The notes beneath the pieces were generated by a model. The model worked only from the letters and a program-made list of their open reading frames with translations, was not told the DNA's origin and ran no database searches. From assembly GCF_021044565.1 (NCBI RefSeq), contig NZ_CP087997.1, positions 558,001-622,000 on the forward strand: DNA of 64,000 nucleotides. Direction: 5' to 3'. Shown here piece after piece: positions 9,216 to 17,910 of this stretch. Position numbers and translations under genes: made by a program. Position 1 is the first letter of the stretch. Every line of letters begins with the position of its first letter. The DNA comes from Subtercola endophyticus (GTDB taxonomy: Bacteria > Actinomycetota > Actinomycetes > Actinomycetales > Microbacteriaceae).

Positions 9216-11042
9216 ATGGCACATCTTCTGGGAGCCGAAGGCATCCGTCTCGAGTATCCGACCCGCGTGATCTTCGAGAACGTCACCCTCGGCATCAACG
9301 AGGGCGATCGCATCGGCATCGTCGGGCGCAACGGCGACGGCAAGTCCACGCTGCTGCAGCTCATGTCGGGTCGACTCGAGCCCGATGCGGGCCGCGTCAC
9401 CCGGCGCAACGGCGTCACGCTCGCGGTGCTCGACCAGAGTGACACGCTCGACGACGCTCTCACCGTCGGGCAGGCCATCGTGGGCGACATCGACGAGCAC
9501 GTCTGGGCGGGCGATCCCATCGTGCGCGACGTCATCGCGGGTCTCGCCTCCGACATTCCGTGGGAGGCGAGCGTCAAAGACCTCTCGGGCGGCCAGCGCC
9601 GTCGTGTCGCGCTCGCGGCCCTGCTCATCGGCGACCACGACATCATCTTTCTCGACGAGCCCACCAACCACCTCGACGTGGAGGGAATCGCCTGGCTCGC
9701 CGGGCACCTCAAGCGCCGCTGGTCGACGAACTCCGGCGGACTCGTGGTCGTGACACACGACCGGTGGTTTCTCGACGAGATCTGCACGGCCACGTGGGAG
9801 GTGCACGACCAGCTCGTCGAGCCCTTCGAGGGCGGATACGCGGCGTACATCCTGCAGCGCGTCGAACGCGACACCATGGCGGCGACGATGGAGTCGAAGC
9901 GGCAGAACCTCATGAAGAAAGAGCTCGCGTGGCTGCGCCGCGGGGCACCCGCCCGTACGGCCAAGCCGAAGTTCCGCATCGAGGCGGCGAACGCGCTCAT
10001 CGAGAACGAACCGCCCGCTCGCAACTCGATCTCGCTGGCCTCGATGGCCATGCAGCGGCTCGGCAAAGACGTGGTCGACCTCGAGAACGTGTCGGTGGTC
10101 TACGACGGCCGAGGCGATGCCGCCCCCAAAACCGTATTGCACGACATCACCTGGCGTATCGCTCCGGGCGAGCGCACGGGCATCCTGGGCGTGAACGGCG
10201 TCGGCAAGAGCACCCTGCTCAGCCTCGTGTCGGGAACGCTGCAGCCCACCACCGGGCGCGTGAAGCGCGGCAAGACCATCAAGGTCGCCACGCTCACCCA
10301 GCAGCTCTTCGAACTCGACGAGATTCTCAACGACCGAGTCAGCGAGGTCATCGGCCGCCAGCGCAGCACCTACGTCAGCGGCGGAAAAGAGATGACACCC
10401 AGCCAGCTGCTCGAACGGGTCGGATTCTCGAGCGCCCAGCTCTCCACTCCCGTGAAAGACCTCTCCGGTGGTCAGAAGCGACGCCTGCAACTGCTGCTCA
10501 TTCTGCTCAGCGAGCCCAACGTGCTGATTCTCGACGAGCCGACCAACGACCTCGATACCGACATGCTGGCCGCCATCGAAGACCTGCTCGACACGTTCCC
10601 GGGCACGCTGCTCGTCGTCTCGCACGACCGGTACCTGCTCGAGCGCGTCACCGACAACCAGTACGCGGTCATCGAGGGCGGCCTCATCCATCTGCCGCGC
10701 GGCGTCGACCAGTACCTCGAGGTGCGCGCTCTGCAGCAGCGCACCGAGACGCGCGGGTCGAGCGACAGTCCGACAGCGGCGGCAATTTCGGCCTCGGCCC
10801 CGCCGACCTCGCCCAAACTGAACGGGGCGGAGTTGCGGAACGCCCAGAAAGAACTCGCGTCGGTGAACCGTCGCCTCGAGAAGTACGGCACGCAGGTCAA
10901 CGAGATTCACAACCGCATGGCCGCCCACGATCAGAGCGACTACACCGGCCTCGGTGCCCTCTCGGCCGAACTGGATGCCACGCAGAACACCCTCTCGGAC
11001 CTCGAGCTGCGCTGGCTCGAGCTCAGCGAGCTGCTCGCCTGA
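9216..11042 (+). CDS. ABC-F family ATPase (Uup/EttA-like)
   Basis: Soluble protein with two ABC domains and no membrane segment, of the class that acts on ribosomes. Domain 1 has Walker A GRNGDGKST near residue 35, signature LSGGQRRR and Walker B FLDEPTNHLD. Domain 2 has GVNGVGKST, LSGGQKRR and LILDEPTNDLD. The linker between them (MAATMESKRQNLMKKELAWLRR) matches the Uup-type interdomain helix. The C-terminus is a charged coiled-coil-like extension (ELASVNRRLEKYGTQVNEI), also Uup-like. Length is 608 residues. Uup itself has been linked to transposon excision and ribosome function; the precise role here cannot be read from sequence. Confidence 0.93.
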   Translation: MAHLLGAEGIRLEYPTRVIFENVTLGINEGDRIGIVGRNGDGKSTLLQLMSGRLEPDAGRVTRRNGVTLAVLDQSDTLDDALTVGQAIVGDIDEHVWAGDPIVRDVIAGLASDIPWEASVKDLSGGQRRRVALAALLIGDHDIIFLDEPTNHLDVEGIAWLAGHLKRRWSTNSGGLVVVTHDRWFLDEICTATWEVHDQLVEPFEGGYAAYILQRVERDTMAATMESKRQNLMKKELAWLRRGAPARTAKPKFRIEAANALIENEPPARNSISLASMAMQRLGKDVVDLENVSVVYDGRGDAAPKTVLHDITWRIAPGERTGILGVNGVGKSTLLSLVSGTLQPTTGRVKRGKTIKVATLTQQLFELDEILNDRVSEVIGRQRSTYVSGGKEMTPSQLLERVGFSSAQLSTPVKDLSGGQKRRLQLLLILLSEPNVLILDEPTNDLDTDMLAAIEDLLDTFPGTLLVVSHDRYLLERVTDNQYAVIEGGLIHLPRGVDQYLEVRALQQRTETRGSSDSPTAAAISASAPPTSPKLNGAELRNAQKELASVNRRLEKYGTQVNEIHNRMAAHDQSDYTGLGALSAELDATQNTLSDLELRWLELSELLA

Positions 11043-11058
11043 GCCGAGGCTTCGCCCA

Positions 11059-11108
11059 TTTTGCGAACATGCACCCAAAATCGCGAAAATGGGTGCTTCT
11101 TCGCAAAA
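11059..11108. repeat. Imperfect palindrome between converging ABC-F and marR genes
   Basis: Arms TTTTGCGAACATGCACCC (11059-11076) and the reverse complement with two mismatches (11091-11108) enclose a 14-nt A/T-rich loop. It lies in the 77-bp gap between two converging stop codons, so it could end transcription from both sides. The arm sequence resembles that of the palindrome at 21082-21129. Confidence 0.7.
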
Positions 11109-11119
11109 CCGAGGTCGGG

Positions 11120-11620
11120 TCAGTCGAAGTCGCGCGAGAGTTTGCGCAGCAGGGCAGCGAGCCGGTCTTGGTCGGGGCGGGAGAGGCCCGAGAGCAAATC
11201 CGCCTCCGACCCCACGAGCTCGCTGATGGCGGCATCGACCCGGGCCACGCCGTCGGTTGTCATGGTGACGAGGATGCCGCGCCCGTCGTTCGGGTCGGTA
11301 CGCCGTTCCACGAGCCCGCGTGTCACCAGGCGGTCGATGCGGTTCGTCATCGTTCCCGACGACACGAGCGTCTCTTCGAGCAGCGCTTTCGGACTCAACT
11401 GGTAGGGCGCCCCCGCGCGCCGCAGCGCCGAGAGCACGTCGAACTCCCACGATTCCAGGTCGCTCGTCGAGAAAGAGTTGCGCCTGGCCCGGTCGAGATG
11501 ACGCGAGATGCGCCACACGCGCGACAGCACCTGCAACGGAGCGAAGTCGAGATCGGGCCGCTCGCGCATCCACGCCTCGACGATGCGGTCGACGGAGTCA
11601 GCGGATTCGGAGTCGGGCAT
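11120..11620 (-). CDS. MarR family transcriptional regulator
   Basis: Winged-helix repressor of about 166 residues. The DNA-binding part is seen as DLESWEFDVLSALRRAG, then LSPKALLEETLVSSGTMTNRIDRLVTRGLVERR (recognition helix around SSGTMTNRIDRL), then the wing with DPNDGRGILVTMT. The open frame extends upstream to 11761 through the tRNA-Gln gene, which cannot be coding. ATG 11620 is therefore used; a GGAGG lies immediately ahead of it, closer than ideal. No target gene is adjacent on the same strand. Confidence 0.88.
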   Translation of the reverse strand: MPDSESADSVDRIVEAWMRERPDLDFAPLQVLSRVWRISRHLDRARRNSFSTSDLESWEFDVLSALRRAGAPYQLSPKALLEETLVSSGTMTNRIDRLVTRGLVERRTDPNDGRGILVTMTTDGVARVDAAISELVGSEADLLSGLSRPDQDRLAALLRKLSRDFD

Positions 11621-11737
11621 CCCTCCATTATCCCGGGCCCGACACCGAGAATCTGTGCGGCTCGGCTCACATTGCGTTCGCGGCGCCCCCGAAGCTCTGG
11701 CAGAATGGCTTACTGGCCGCAGGAGCAGGCGTGCCAT

Positions 11738-11809
11738 TCCGCCTTGGTGTAACGGCAGCACGACAGCCTTTGGAGCTGTTAGGACTAGGTTCGAATCCTG
11801 GAGGCGGAG
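11738..11809 (+). tRNA. tRNA-Gln (anticodon UUG)
   Basis: A cloverleaf can be drawn directly. Acceptor TCCGCCT pairs with AGGCGGA (11802-11808). The anticodon stem ACAGC/GCTGT closes a CTTTGGA loop with anticodon TTG. The T-arm loop contains TTCGAAT. The discriminator base is G and CCA is not encoded. It stands about 30 bp ahead of the glmU start. Confidence 0.95.
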
Positions 11810-11838
11810 CGCAACACGACGGAGACAGGGAGAGTTTC

Positions 11839-13398
11839 GTGACCGACTCCAAGCTCGCGATCATCATCTTGGCAGCAGGCCAGGGAACGCGAATGAAATC
11901 CGCTACCCCCAAACTTCTGCACACCCTGGCGGGCATTCCCATTGTGAGCCACGTGCTCGCCACGGCCCGCGAACTCGACGCGGCCTATACGGTCGCCGTC
12001 GTGCGGCACGAACGTGATGCCCTCGTCGAGGTCATCGTCGACGAGTTGCCGAACGGCCTCGTCGTCGACCAAGACGAGACCCCGGGCACCGGCCGAGCTG
12101 TCGAGCAGGCCGTTGCGTCGCTTCCCGCCGACTTCGACGGTGACGTGCTCGTCATCAACGGCGATACCCCGATGCTAGATGTTCAGACCCTCGCCGGGCT
12201 CATCAACGAGCATCGACACGGCGGGGCCTCCGCCACCCTGCTCTCAGCGTTTCTCAACGACCCGTCGGGTTACGGCCGCATCGTGCGCACACCAGACGAG
12301 CCCGAGCAGGAGTCGGCGGCCGATACCGCAGCGCGGGCATCCACGCCCCTCTTCGGGCGCCGCGTCACGGATCGTAACGGCCGGGTCGACCGCATCGTCG
12401 AGCATCGTGACGCCACCGACAGCGAGCTCGCCATCGCCGAGATCAACGCCGGCGTCTATCTCTTCGGCGTCTCCGAGCTGCGCGACCTTCTGCCGCAGCT
12501 CACCATGCACAACGCCCAGGGCGAGAAGTACCTCACCGACATGGTGGAGCTGCTGCGCCGCGCCGGCTCGGAGGTCACCGTGCTTCCTGTCGCGGAATCC
12601 TGGCTCGTGGCCGGCATCAACGACCGGGCGCAGCTGAGCGAGGCCGCCGCCAAGATGAATGCCCTGATCATCCGGGGCTGGCAGCTGGCCGGGGTGACCG
12701 TGCAAGACCCGGCGACCACGTGGATCGACCTCAAGGCCACCTTCGAACCCGACGTCACGATTCTGCCCGGCACGCAGATCAAGGGGGCGACCACCGTCGC
12801 CAGAGGCGCCATCGTCGGCCCCGACACGACCCTGGTCGACTGCGAGATCGGCGAGCGTGCCGTGGTGAAGCGCAGCGATGCGACGCTCAGCGTCATCGGA
12901 GCCGACGCGACGGTCGGCCCCTTCTCCTACCTGCGGCCGAACACGATTCTGGGCGCACACGGAAAGATCGGCGCCTTCGTCGAAACCAAGAACGCTCAGA
13001 TCGGCGACGGCAGCAAGGTGCCGCACCTGTCGTACGTCGGCGACGCGCACATCGGCGTCGATTCGAACATCGGCGCCGGCTCGATTTTCGCGAACTACAA
13101 CGGCGTCACCAAGAGCGAGACCGAGATCGGCTCGAACGTGCGCCTCGGCTCGCACAACGTGTTCGTCGCGCCCGTTAGAATTGGCGACGGAGCATACAGC
13201 GGCGCCGGAACAGTGGTGCGCAAAGACGTGCCGGCGGGTTCGCTCGCCATGAACGTCGCTCCGCAGAGAAACCTCGAAGGGTGGGTTGCGACCCATCGCG
13301 CCGGCAGCGCTGCCGACGTGGCGGCGCAGGCTGCCTTGGCCCCACAGAACGCCGTCGAGGCGTCAGCAGAACAGCCCGCCGAACGAACCGGAGAATAA
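11839..13398 (+). CDS. glmU: Bifunctional UDP-N-acetylglucosamine pyrophosphorylase / glucosamine-1-phosphate N-acetyltransferase
   Basis: Makes UDP-GlcNAc for peptidoglycan by acetylating GlcN-1-P and then joining it to UTP. The N-terminal uridyltransferase domain starts with IIILAAGQGTRMKSATPKLL, with INGDTPML further on. The C-terminal half is a left-handed beta helix with hexapeptide repeats (residues about 265-480) and the acetyltransferase signature PFSYLRPN. The GTG at 11839, preceded by a GGGAGAG, gives the canonical N-terminus; the open frame further upstream passes through tRNA-Gln and is not used. Length is 519 residues. The TAA stop is directly followed by the GTG of prs. Confidence 0.96.
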   Translation: MTDSKLAIIILAAGQGTRMKSATPKLLHTLAGIPIVSHVLATARELDAAYTVAVVRHERDALVEVIVDELPNGLVVDQDETPGTGRAVEQAVASLPADFDGDVLVINGDTPMLDVQTLAGLINEHRHGGASATLLSAFLNDPSGYGRIVRTPDEPEQESAADTAARASTPLFGRRVTDRNGRVDRIVEHRDATDSELAIAEINAGVYLFGVSELRDLLPQLTMHNAQGEKYLTDMVELLRRAGSEVTVLPVAESWLVAGINDRAQLSEAAAKMNALIIRGWQLAGVTVQDPATTWIDLKATFEPDVTILPGTQIKGATTVARGAIVGPDTTLVDCEIGERAVVKRSDATLSVIGADATVGPFSYLRPNTILGAHGKIGAFVETKNAQIGDGSKVPHLSYVGDAHIGVDSNIGAGSIFANYNGVTKSETEIGSNVRLGSHNVFVAPVRIGDGAYSGAGTVVRKDVPAGSLAMNVAPQRNLEGWVATHRAGSAADVAAQAALAPQNAVEASAEQPAERTGE

Positions 13399-14376
13399 GT
13401 GTCAGAGATCACCTCGAACGGCGAAAAGCACCTGGTTCTCGCAACCGGCCGGGCACACCCTGAACTGGCTGAGGCCATCGCCGCAGAACTCGACACCACC
13501 CTCATCGGATCCACCTCCCACACCTTCGCGAACGGCGAACTCTACGTTCGTTTCGACGACAGTGTGCGCGGCAGCGACGTGTTCGTCATCCAGTCGCACT
13601 CGACGCCCATCAACGAGTGGCTCATGGAGCAGCTCATCATGGTAGATGCTCTGAAGCGCGCTTCGGCGAAGCGAATCACCGTCGTGGCGCCGTTCTACCC
13701 CTACGCCCGGCAAGACAAGAAGCACCGCGGCCGTGAGCCGATCTCGGCGCGCCTCGTGGCCGACCTGTTCAAAGCGGCCGGCGCCGACCGCATCATGTCG
13801 GTCGACCTGCACGCCCCGCAGATCCAGGGGTTCTTCGACGGCCCGGTCGACCACTTGTTTGCGATGCCCGTGCTCATGGAGCACGTACGAGCGACGTACG
13901 ACATGGCCGAGCTCACGGTCGTCTCTCCCGACATGGGTCGCGTACGGGTCGCCGACGTGTGGAGTGACAAGCTCGGAACACCGCTGGCGATCATCCACAA
14001 GCGCCGCGACCCCCTGGTGCCGAACCAGGTCTCGGTGCACGAGATCGTCGGTGACGTGAGCGGGCGCTGGTGCCTGCTGGTCGACGACCTCATCGACACG
14101 GGCCGCACGATCGTCGCCGCGTCGGAGGCGCTGAAGAACGCGGGGGCGAAGGGCGTCATCGTGGCGGCCACGCACGCCGTGTTCTCCGACCCCGCCAGCG
14201 AGATTCTGCAGAGCGACTTCATCGACTCGGTGGTCGTGACAGACACGCTGCCCATCCCGGCCGAGAAGCGCTTTCCGTCGCTCACGATCCTGCCGATCGC
14301 GCCCCTGCTCGCCCGCGCCATTCACGAGGTCTTCGACGACGGCTCGGTCACCTCCATGTTCGACGGCGACGCCTGA
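13399..14376 (+). CDS. prs: Ribose-phosphate pyrophosphokinase
   Basis: Produces PRPP from ribose-5-phosphate and ATP for nucleotide, His and Trp synthesis. The 325-residue protein shows FANGELYVRFDDSVRGSDVF near the N-terminus, the ATP-binding YPYARQDKKHRGREPISA, the divalent-cation segment SVDLHAPQIQGFF, and the PRPP loop LLVDDLIDTGRTI. GTG 13399 immediately follows the glmU stop, so the two are co-transcribed and probably translationally coupled. The glmU-prs pair is a standard bacterial arrangement. Confidence 0.96.
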   Translation: MSEITSNGEKHLVLATGRAHPELAEAIAAELDTTLIGSTSHTFANGELYVRFDDSVRGSDVFVIQSHSTPINEWLMEQLIMVDALKRASAKRITVVAPFYPYARQDKKHRGREPISARLVADLFKAAGADRIMSVDLHAPQIQGFFDGPVDHLFAMPVLMEHVRATYDMAELTVVSPDMGRVRVADVWSDKLGTPLAIIHKRRDPLVPNQVSVHEIVGDVSGRWCLLVDDLIDTGRTIVAASEALKNAGAKGVIVAATHAVFSDPASEILQSDFIDSVVVTDTLPIPAEKRFPSLTILPIAPLLARAIHEVFDDGSVTSMFDGDA

Positions 14377-14421
14377 GCGAGCTTTCGGAATGATTCGGTT
14401 CTGAGTCAGGTTGATGTGGAT

Positions 14422-14691
14422 ATGACGACTACCACCGACTTCGTGCCTGCGGCCGAATCCATCACGATGTTCTCCACCTCGTGGTGCGGATACTGCAACC
14501 GCCTCAAGAAGCAGCTCGACAAAGACGGCATCGCCTACACCGAGGTGAACATCGAAGAGGTCGAAGGCACTGCAGCCCTCGTCGAATCGCTCAACGGCGG
14601 CAACCAGACCGTGCCCACCGTGCTGTTTCCCGACGGCTCGAGCGCCACGAACCCCTCCGCCCACGAGGTGAAGGTGCGCCTGGGCCTCTAG
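14422..14691 (+). CDS. Mycoredoxin (glutaredoxin-like protein)
   Basis: Small thioredoxin-fold protein of about 89 residues with the redox motif CGYC near residue 23 (FSTSWCGYCNRLKKQL) and the cis-Pro segment TVPTVLFPDG. This pattern fits actinobacterial mycoredoxins, which reduce mycothiol-mixed disulfides. ATG 14422 is chosen; an in-frame GTG at 14416 is also possible. It follows prs after 45 bp in the same direction. Confidence 0.85.
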   Translation: MTTTTDFVPAAESITMFSTSWCGYCNRLKKQLDKDGIAYTEVNIEEVEGTAALVESLNGGNQTVPTVLFPDGSSATNPSAHEVKVRLGL

Positions 14692-14711
14692 CCCGCGCCT
14701 CGCGCCCGCTC

Positions 14712-14781
14712 GCGAGAGCGATGTTTGCGGACGAGATGAGGCGCCGCGGCGGTCGCTCTCGTCCGAAAGTGTCGCGCTCGC
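14712..14781. repeat. Imperfect 25-bp palindrome after the mycoredoxin gene
   Basis: Left arm 14712-14736 (beginning GCGAGAGCGATG and ending GCGGACGAGA) and right arm 14757-14781 match at 20 of 25 positions as an inverted repeat with a 20-nt GC-rich loop. It lies between converging genes (stops at 14691 and 14822). No T-run follows. Confidence 0.65.
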
Positions 14782-14821
14782 AACGGCAACGGCAACGGCA
14801 ACGGCAGAGGCAGAGGCAGCG
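14781..14821. repeat. 6-bp tandem repeat (CAACGG / CAGAGG)
   Basis: Four copies of CAACGG are followed by CAGAGG-type units, running directly up to the stop codon of the minus-strand gene at 14822. Non-coding in both flanking genes. Confidence 0.7.
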
Positions 14822-15208
14822 TCAGCTGTCGAGGGCCGGCGCCTCGGCCGGAACGGGAGCCGGGTAACTCGGAATGAGCCCGAGCATCGCCACGGGCATC
14901 CGGTCGCCCCCGTACGCCCCCACCGTGTAGCACTGCCAGCCCACGCCGCCCGGCCCGAAGAACTCGAACTGCACGCGTGAGCCCGACGCCGTGACAGTGC
15001 GCGAGAGCTGCGCCACTGTGGCCGCGCACGCCGCCTGCGCCGTCGACTTCGCGAGGCTGTACGTGGTGAGGATGCCCGGCAGCACCAGCGCGACGATTCC
15101 GAGCAGCACCACGATCTGCATGGTGCGCTGGCGACGCGGGCTACGGGCCCCACGCGGTTCGTGGGGCTCGTAGCCGGCCAACTCGGGCTCGTCGTAGTAT
15201 TCGGCCAT
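14822..15208 (-). CDS. Hypothetical single-pass membrane protein
   Basis: No family recognised. From ATG 15208 the product is about 128 residues: an acidic N-terminus (MAEYYDEPELAGYEPHEP), a basic patch, one membrane helix (IVVLLGIVALVLPGILTTYSLA), then an outer domain of about 70 residues with two cysteines (QAACAAT and WQCYTVG) that may form a disulfide, and a Pro/Ala-rich end. The frame stays open to an ATG at 15274, which would add a Gly/Ala-rich stretch. It is convergent with the mycoredoxin gene and lies downstream of the SDR gene. Confidence 0.7.
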   Translation of the reverse strand: MAEYYDEPELAGYEPHEPRGARSPRRQRTMQIVVLLGIVALVLPGILTTYSLAKSTAQAACAATVAQLSRTVTASGSRVQFEFFGPGGVGWQCYTVGAYGGDRMPVAMLGLIPSYPAPVPAEAPALDS

Positions 15209-15311
15209 CAGTCGCTCGGCGCCCAACCCGTCGGCGCCCGCCCCGTCAGCGCCTGCCATCTTGGCGTCGAGCAACCCGGCCGCGCCGTCACCGCGCCTCC
15301 GGGCCCCGTCA

Positions 15312-16244
15312 TCAGACCACCCAGCCCGCCGTGGCGCCCGTCACGACGCTGCCGTCGAGGTCGCGCAACTTCATACCCGCAAACGCCGTCGCGGCGTCAG
15401 ACGACTGCAGCCGCAGCGGAACGTCGTCGCCGATCAGCGCTCCCACGATGACGTCGGCCACGCCCTGTGCTTCTTGCGCGTTCGCAAAGGCGCCCCGCGT
15501 GCGCTCGATGTAGTGGTCGAACGCCTCACCGTACGGCCCGGATGCCCGCACCGCACTCTCGCCCACACCCACGTTGTCGACAAAACTCGTTGCAACCGGC
15601 CCCGGCTCCACGATGACGACACGCACGCCTACCGCCGCGGCGACCGGATGCAGCGACTCCATCATTCCCTCGACGGCGAACTTGGCGGCGCAGTACGCCT
15701 CGTTGAACGGCTGCCCGACCACGCCGCCCACACTCGACACGGTGACGACCGAGCCACTGGATGCCCGCAGGTGAGCCATCGCGGCCTTGGTCACGTTCAC
15801 GACCCCGAAGTAGTTGACCTCCATGACGGCGCGGATCGCGTCGAGGGAATCTTCTTCGACGGTGCCGACGTGACCTGAGCCCGCGTTGTTCACAACGGCA
15901 TCGAGCCGGCCGTACTGCGCAGCCACGTCGTTCACGAGCGACTCGGCGGCTGCCGCATCGGTCGTGTCGAGCATCCGTACCGCCACGCGGTCAGCGACGC
16001 CGTACGCCTCTGCAGTGGTGAGCAGTTCGGCCTCGCTTCCAGCTCGCCGCACGGTGGCGACGACCTGAAAACCCGCTTGCGCGGCGGCGACCGCCGTGGC
16101 GAGCCCGATTCCCGTCGACGTGCCGGTGACCAACGCGACCGGCCGCTGGGCCTCTTCTGGCGCGCCGTCGGCGGCGGTGACTGTGCCTGCGTCAGTGCCA
16201 GTGCCTGTGCCTGCGCCTGCGTCAGTGCGAGCGTCAGAAGCCAT
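15312..16244 (-). CDS. Short-chain dehydrogenase/reductase (classical SDR)
   Basis: NAD(P)-dependent oxidoreductase of about 310 residues. After a disordered Thr/Gly/Ala-rich N-terminus of 35 residues come the cofactor motif TGTSTGIG, NNAG, the catalytic Ser segment SSVGG and YCAAK with catalytic Tyr and Lys. Substrate cannot be inferred. Its ATG overlaps the stop of gndA by one base (TGATG), so the two are coupled. Confidence 0.88.
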   Translation of the reverse strand: MASDARTDAGAGTGTGTDAGTVTAADGAPEEAQRPVALVTGTSTGIGLATAVAAAQAGFQVVATVRRAGSEAELLTTAEAYGVADRVAVRMLDTTDAAAAESLVNDVAAQYGRLDAVVNNAGSGHVGTVEEDSLDAIRAVMEVNYFGVVNVTKAAMAHLRASSGSVVTVSSVGGVVGQPFNEAYCAAKFAVEGMMESLHPVAAAVGVRVVIVEPGPVATSFVDNVGVGESAVRASGPYGEAFDHYIERTRGAFANAQEAQGVADVIVGALIGDDVPLRLQSSDAATAFAGMKLRDLDGSVVTGATAGWVV

Positions 16245-17701
16245 CAGTGCGAGCTGCCCTCTGACTCGATCTCGCTACGGTCGCCCGACCACAGCGTGTG
16301 GAACGTGCCCGGCATGTCGACCCGCTTGTACGTGTGCGCTCCGAAGAAGTCGCGCTGCGCCTGCACCAGCGAAGCGGGAAGCCGCTTCTCTGCGAGCGAG
16401 TCGTAGTAGCTCAGTGCCGAGCTGAAGCCGGGAACCGGGATGCCCGACAGCGCTGCCGTCGAGACGATACGCCGCCACGCCGCCTCACCATTGGCAACCG
16501 CCGAGGCGAAGTACGGGTCGGCGAGCAGGGTCTTGAGGCCGGGATTCTTGTCGTACGCCTCGACGATGCGGTTCAAGAACTGGGCGCGAATGATGCAGCC
16601 GCCGCGCCAGATCTTGGCGATGTTGCCCTTATTGATGTCCCACCCGTACTTCTCGGCGCCCGCGATGATGGCGTCGAAGCCCTGCGCATAGGCGACGACC
16701 TTCGAGGCGTAGAGCGCCGCGTTCACGTCGTCACTGAACGACGAACCGACCTCGACCGGCGTCGGGCGCGACGCGATGACGGCCTGAGCCGCCTCGCGCT
16801 GCTCGGGGTGCGAAGACACGGCACGGGCGAACACGGCCTCGGCGATACCGCCGACCGGAACGCCCAGATCGAGGGCGTTCTGCACGGTCCAGACGCCGGT
16901 GCCCTTCGAGCCCGCCTGGTCGAGCACGATGTCGACGAACGGCTTGCCCGTCTTGGCGTCGACCTGCTTCAGCACCTCGGCCGTGATCTCGATGAGGTAC
17001 GACTCGAGGTCGCCCGAGTTCCACTCGGTGAACACGTCGGCCGCGGCGGCCGGCGTCAGCCCGCCGATCTTGGTGAGCAGGTCGTACGACTCGGCGATGA
17101 GCTGCATGTCGGCGTACTCGATGCCGTTGTGGATCATCTTCACGAAGTGACCCGCGCCGCCGGTGCCGACGTGCGTCACGCACGGCTCGCCCTCGGCGAC
17201 CGCCGCGATCGACTCGAGAATCGGGCCGAGCGTCTCGTACGACTCGTTCGAGCCGCCGGGCATGATCGACGGGCCCTTCAGAGCGCCCTCTTCGCCGCCC
17301 GAGATTCCGGTGCCCACGAAGTGGATGCCCTTGGCCGTCACGGCCTCTTCACGGCGGATCGTGTCGGTGAACAGCGCGTTGCCGCCGTCGACGATGATGT
17401 CGCCCTCTTCGAACAGGTCGGCGAGCTGCGAGATGACGGCGTCGGTGCCCTTACCGGCCTGCACCATGATGATCGCGGTGCGCGGTTTCTGAAGCGAGGC
17501 GACGAAGTCTTCGATCTTCTCGGAGGCGACGAATCCGGCCTCCGGATGCTCGTCGGTCAGCAACTGGGTGCGTTCTGGCGACCGGTTGTACACCGCTACC
17601 GTGTTTCCTTCGCGGCTCGCCAGGTTTCGCGCTAGGTTTGAGCCCATCACCGCTAATCCGACAACACCGATGTTCGCCGTCGCTTCGCTTGTTTCAGCCA
17701 A
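16244..17701 (-). CDS. gndA: 6-phosphogluconate dehydrogenase (decarboxylating)
   Basis: Oxidative pentose-phosphate enzyme converting 6-phosphogluconate to ribulose-5-phosphate with NADPH formation. The 485-residue length is that of the long, dimeric type. Visible motifs are the Rossmann loop GVVGLAVMGSNLARNL, VDGGNALF, GISGGEEGA, and the catalytic GAGHFVKMIHNGIEY with Lys and Asn. TTG 17701 is chosen because AGGAGG lies six bases ahead of it and it gives the family-length N-terminus; the open frame reaches back to 17854 without family similarity. It is divergent from guanine deaminase and its stop overlaps the start of the downstream SDR. Confidence 0.95.
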   Translation of the reverse strand: MAETSEATANIGVVGLAVMGSNLARNLASREGNTVAVYNRSPERTQLLTDEHPEAGFVASEKIEDFVASLQKPRTAIIMVQAGKGTDAVISQLADLFEEGDIIVDGGNALFTDTIRREEAVTAKGIHFVGTGISGGEEGALKGPSIMPGGSNESYETLGPILESIAAVAEGEPCVTHVGTGGAGHFVKMIHNGIEYADMQLIAESYDLLTKIGGLTPAAAADVFTEWNSGDLESYLIEITAEVLKQVDAKTGKPFVDIVLDQAGSKGTGVWTVQNALDLGVPVGGIAEAVFARAVSSHPEQREAAQAVIASRPTPVEVGSSFSDDVNAALYASKVVAYAQGFDAIIAGAEKYGWDINKGNIAKIWRGGCIIRAQFLNRIVEAYDKNPGLKTLLADPYFASAVANGEAAWRRIVSTAALSGIPVPGFSSALSYYDSLAEKRLPASLVQAQRDFFGAHTYKRVDMPGTFHTLWSGDRSEIESEGSSH

Positions 17702-17869
17702 TTTTTTCCTCCTGAGTACGTCGAATCCAGCGTAGCGGTTCGCCTCTGACGACGGCGTCGTGACGTCTGCCCCGGGCATCCTCTCCGCACCCGCAGCGAC
17801 GAAAAGGCCAGACCCGAACGAGGGGTATTTGTGGGCACTTCGGCCCACTAACATCGTGAAGGGGTGCCA

Positions 17870-17893
17870 GATTTCAACCCTTCATCTGAAATC
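17870..17893. promoter_or_regulatory. Inverted repeat ahead of guanine deaminase
   Basis: GATTTCA (17870-17876) and TGAAATC (17887-17893) form a 7-bp inverted repeat with a 10-bp spacer, ending 17 bp before the GTG of guaD. A second small hairpin, GTGGGC/GCCCAC, lies at 17831-17848. The first has the shape of a dimeric repressor site; no regulator is assigned. Confidence 0.35.
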
Positions 17894-17910
17894 GAGCGAA
17901 GGACTGATCT

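Noticed and set aside
9204..11573. 789-codon minus-strand frame opposite the ABC-F gene
   Set aside because: Composition is that of a high-GC shadow, no domain is visible, and it runs through two real genes.
11320..11838. Upstream extension of the glmU frame
   Set aside because: It passes through the tRNA-Gln gene; the GTG at 11839 gives the normal GlmU start.
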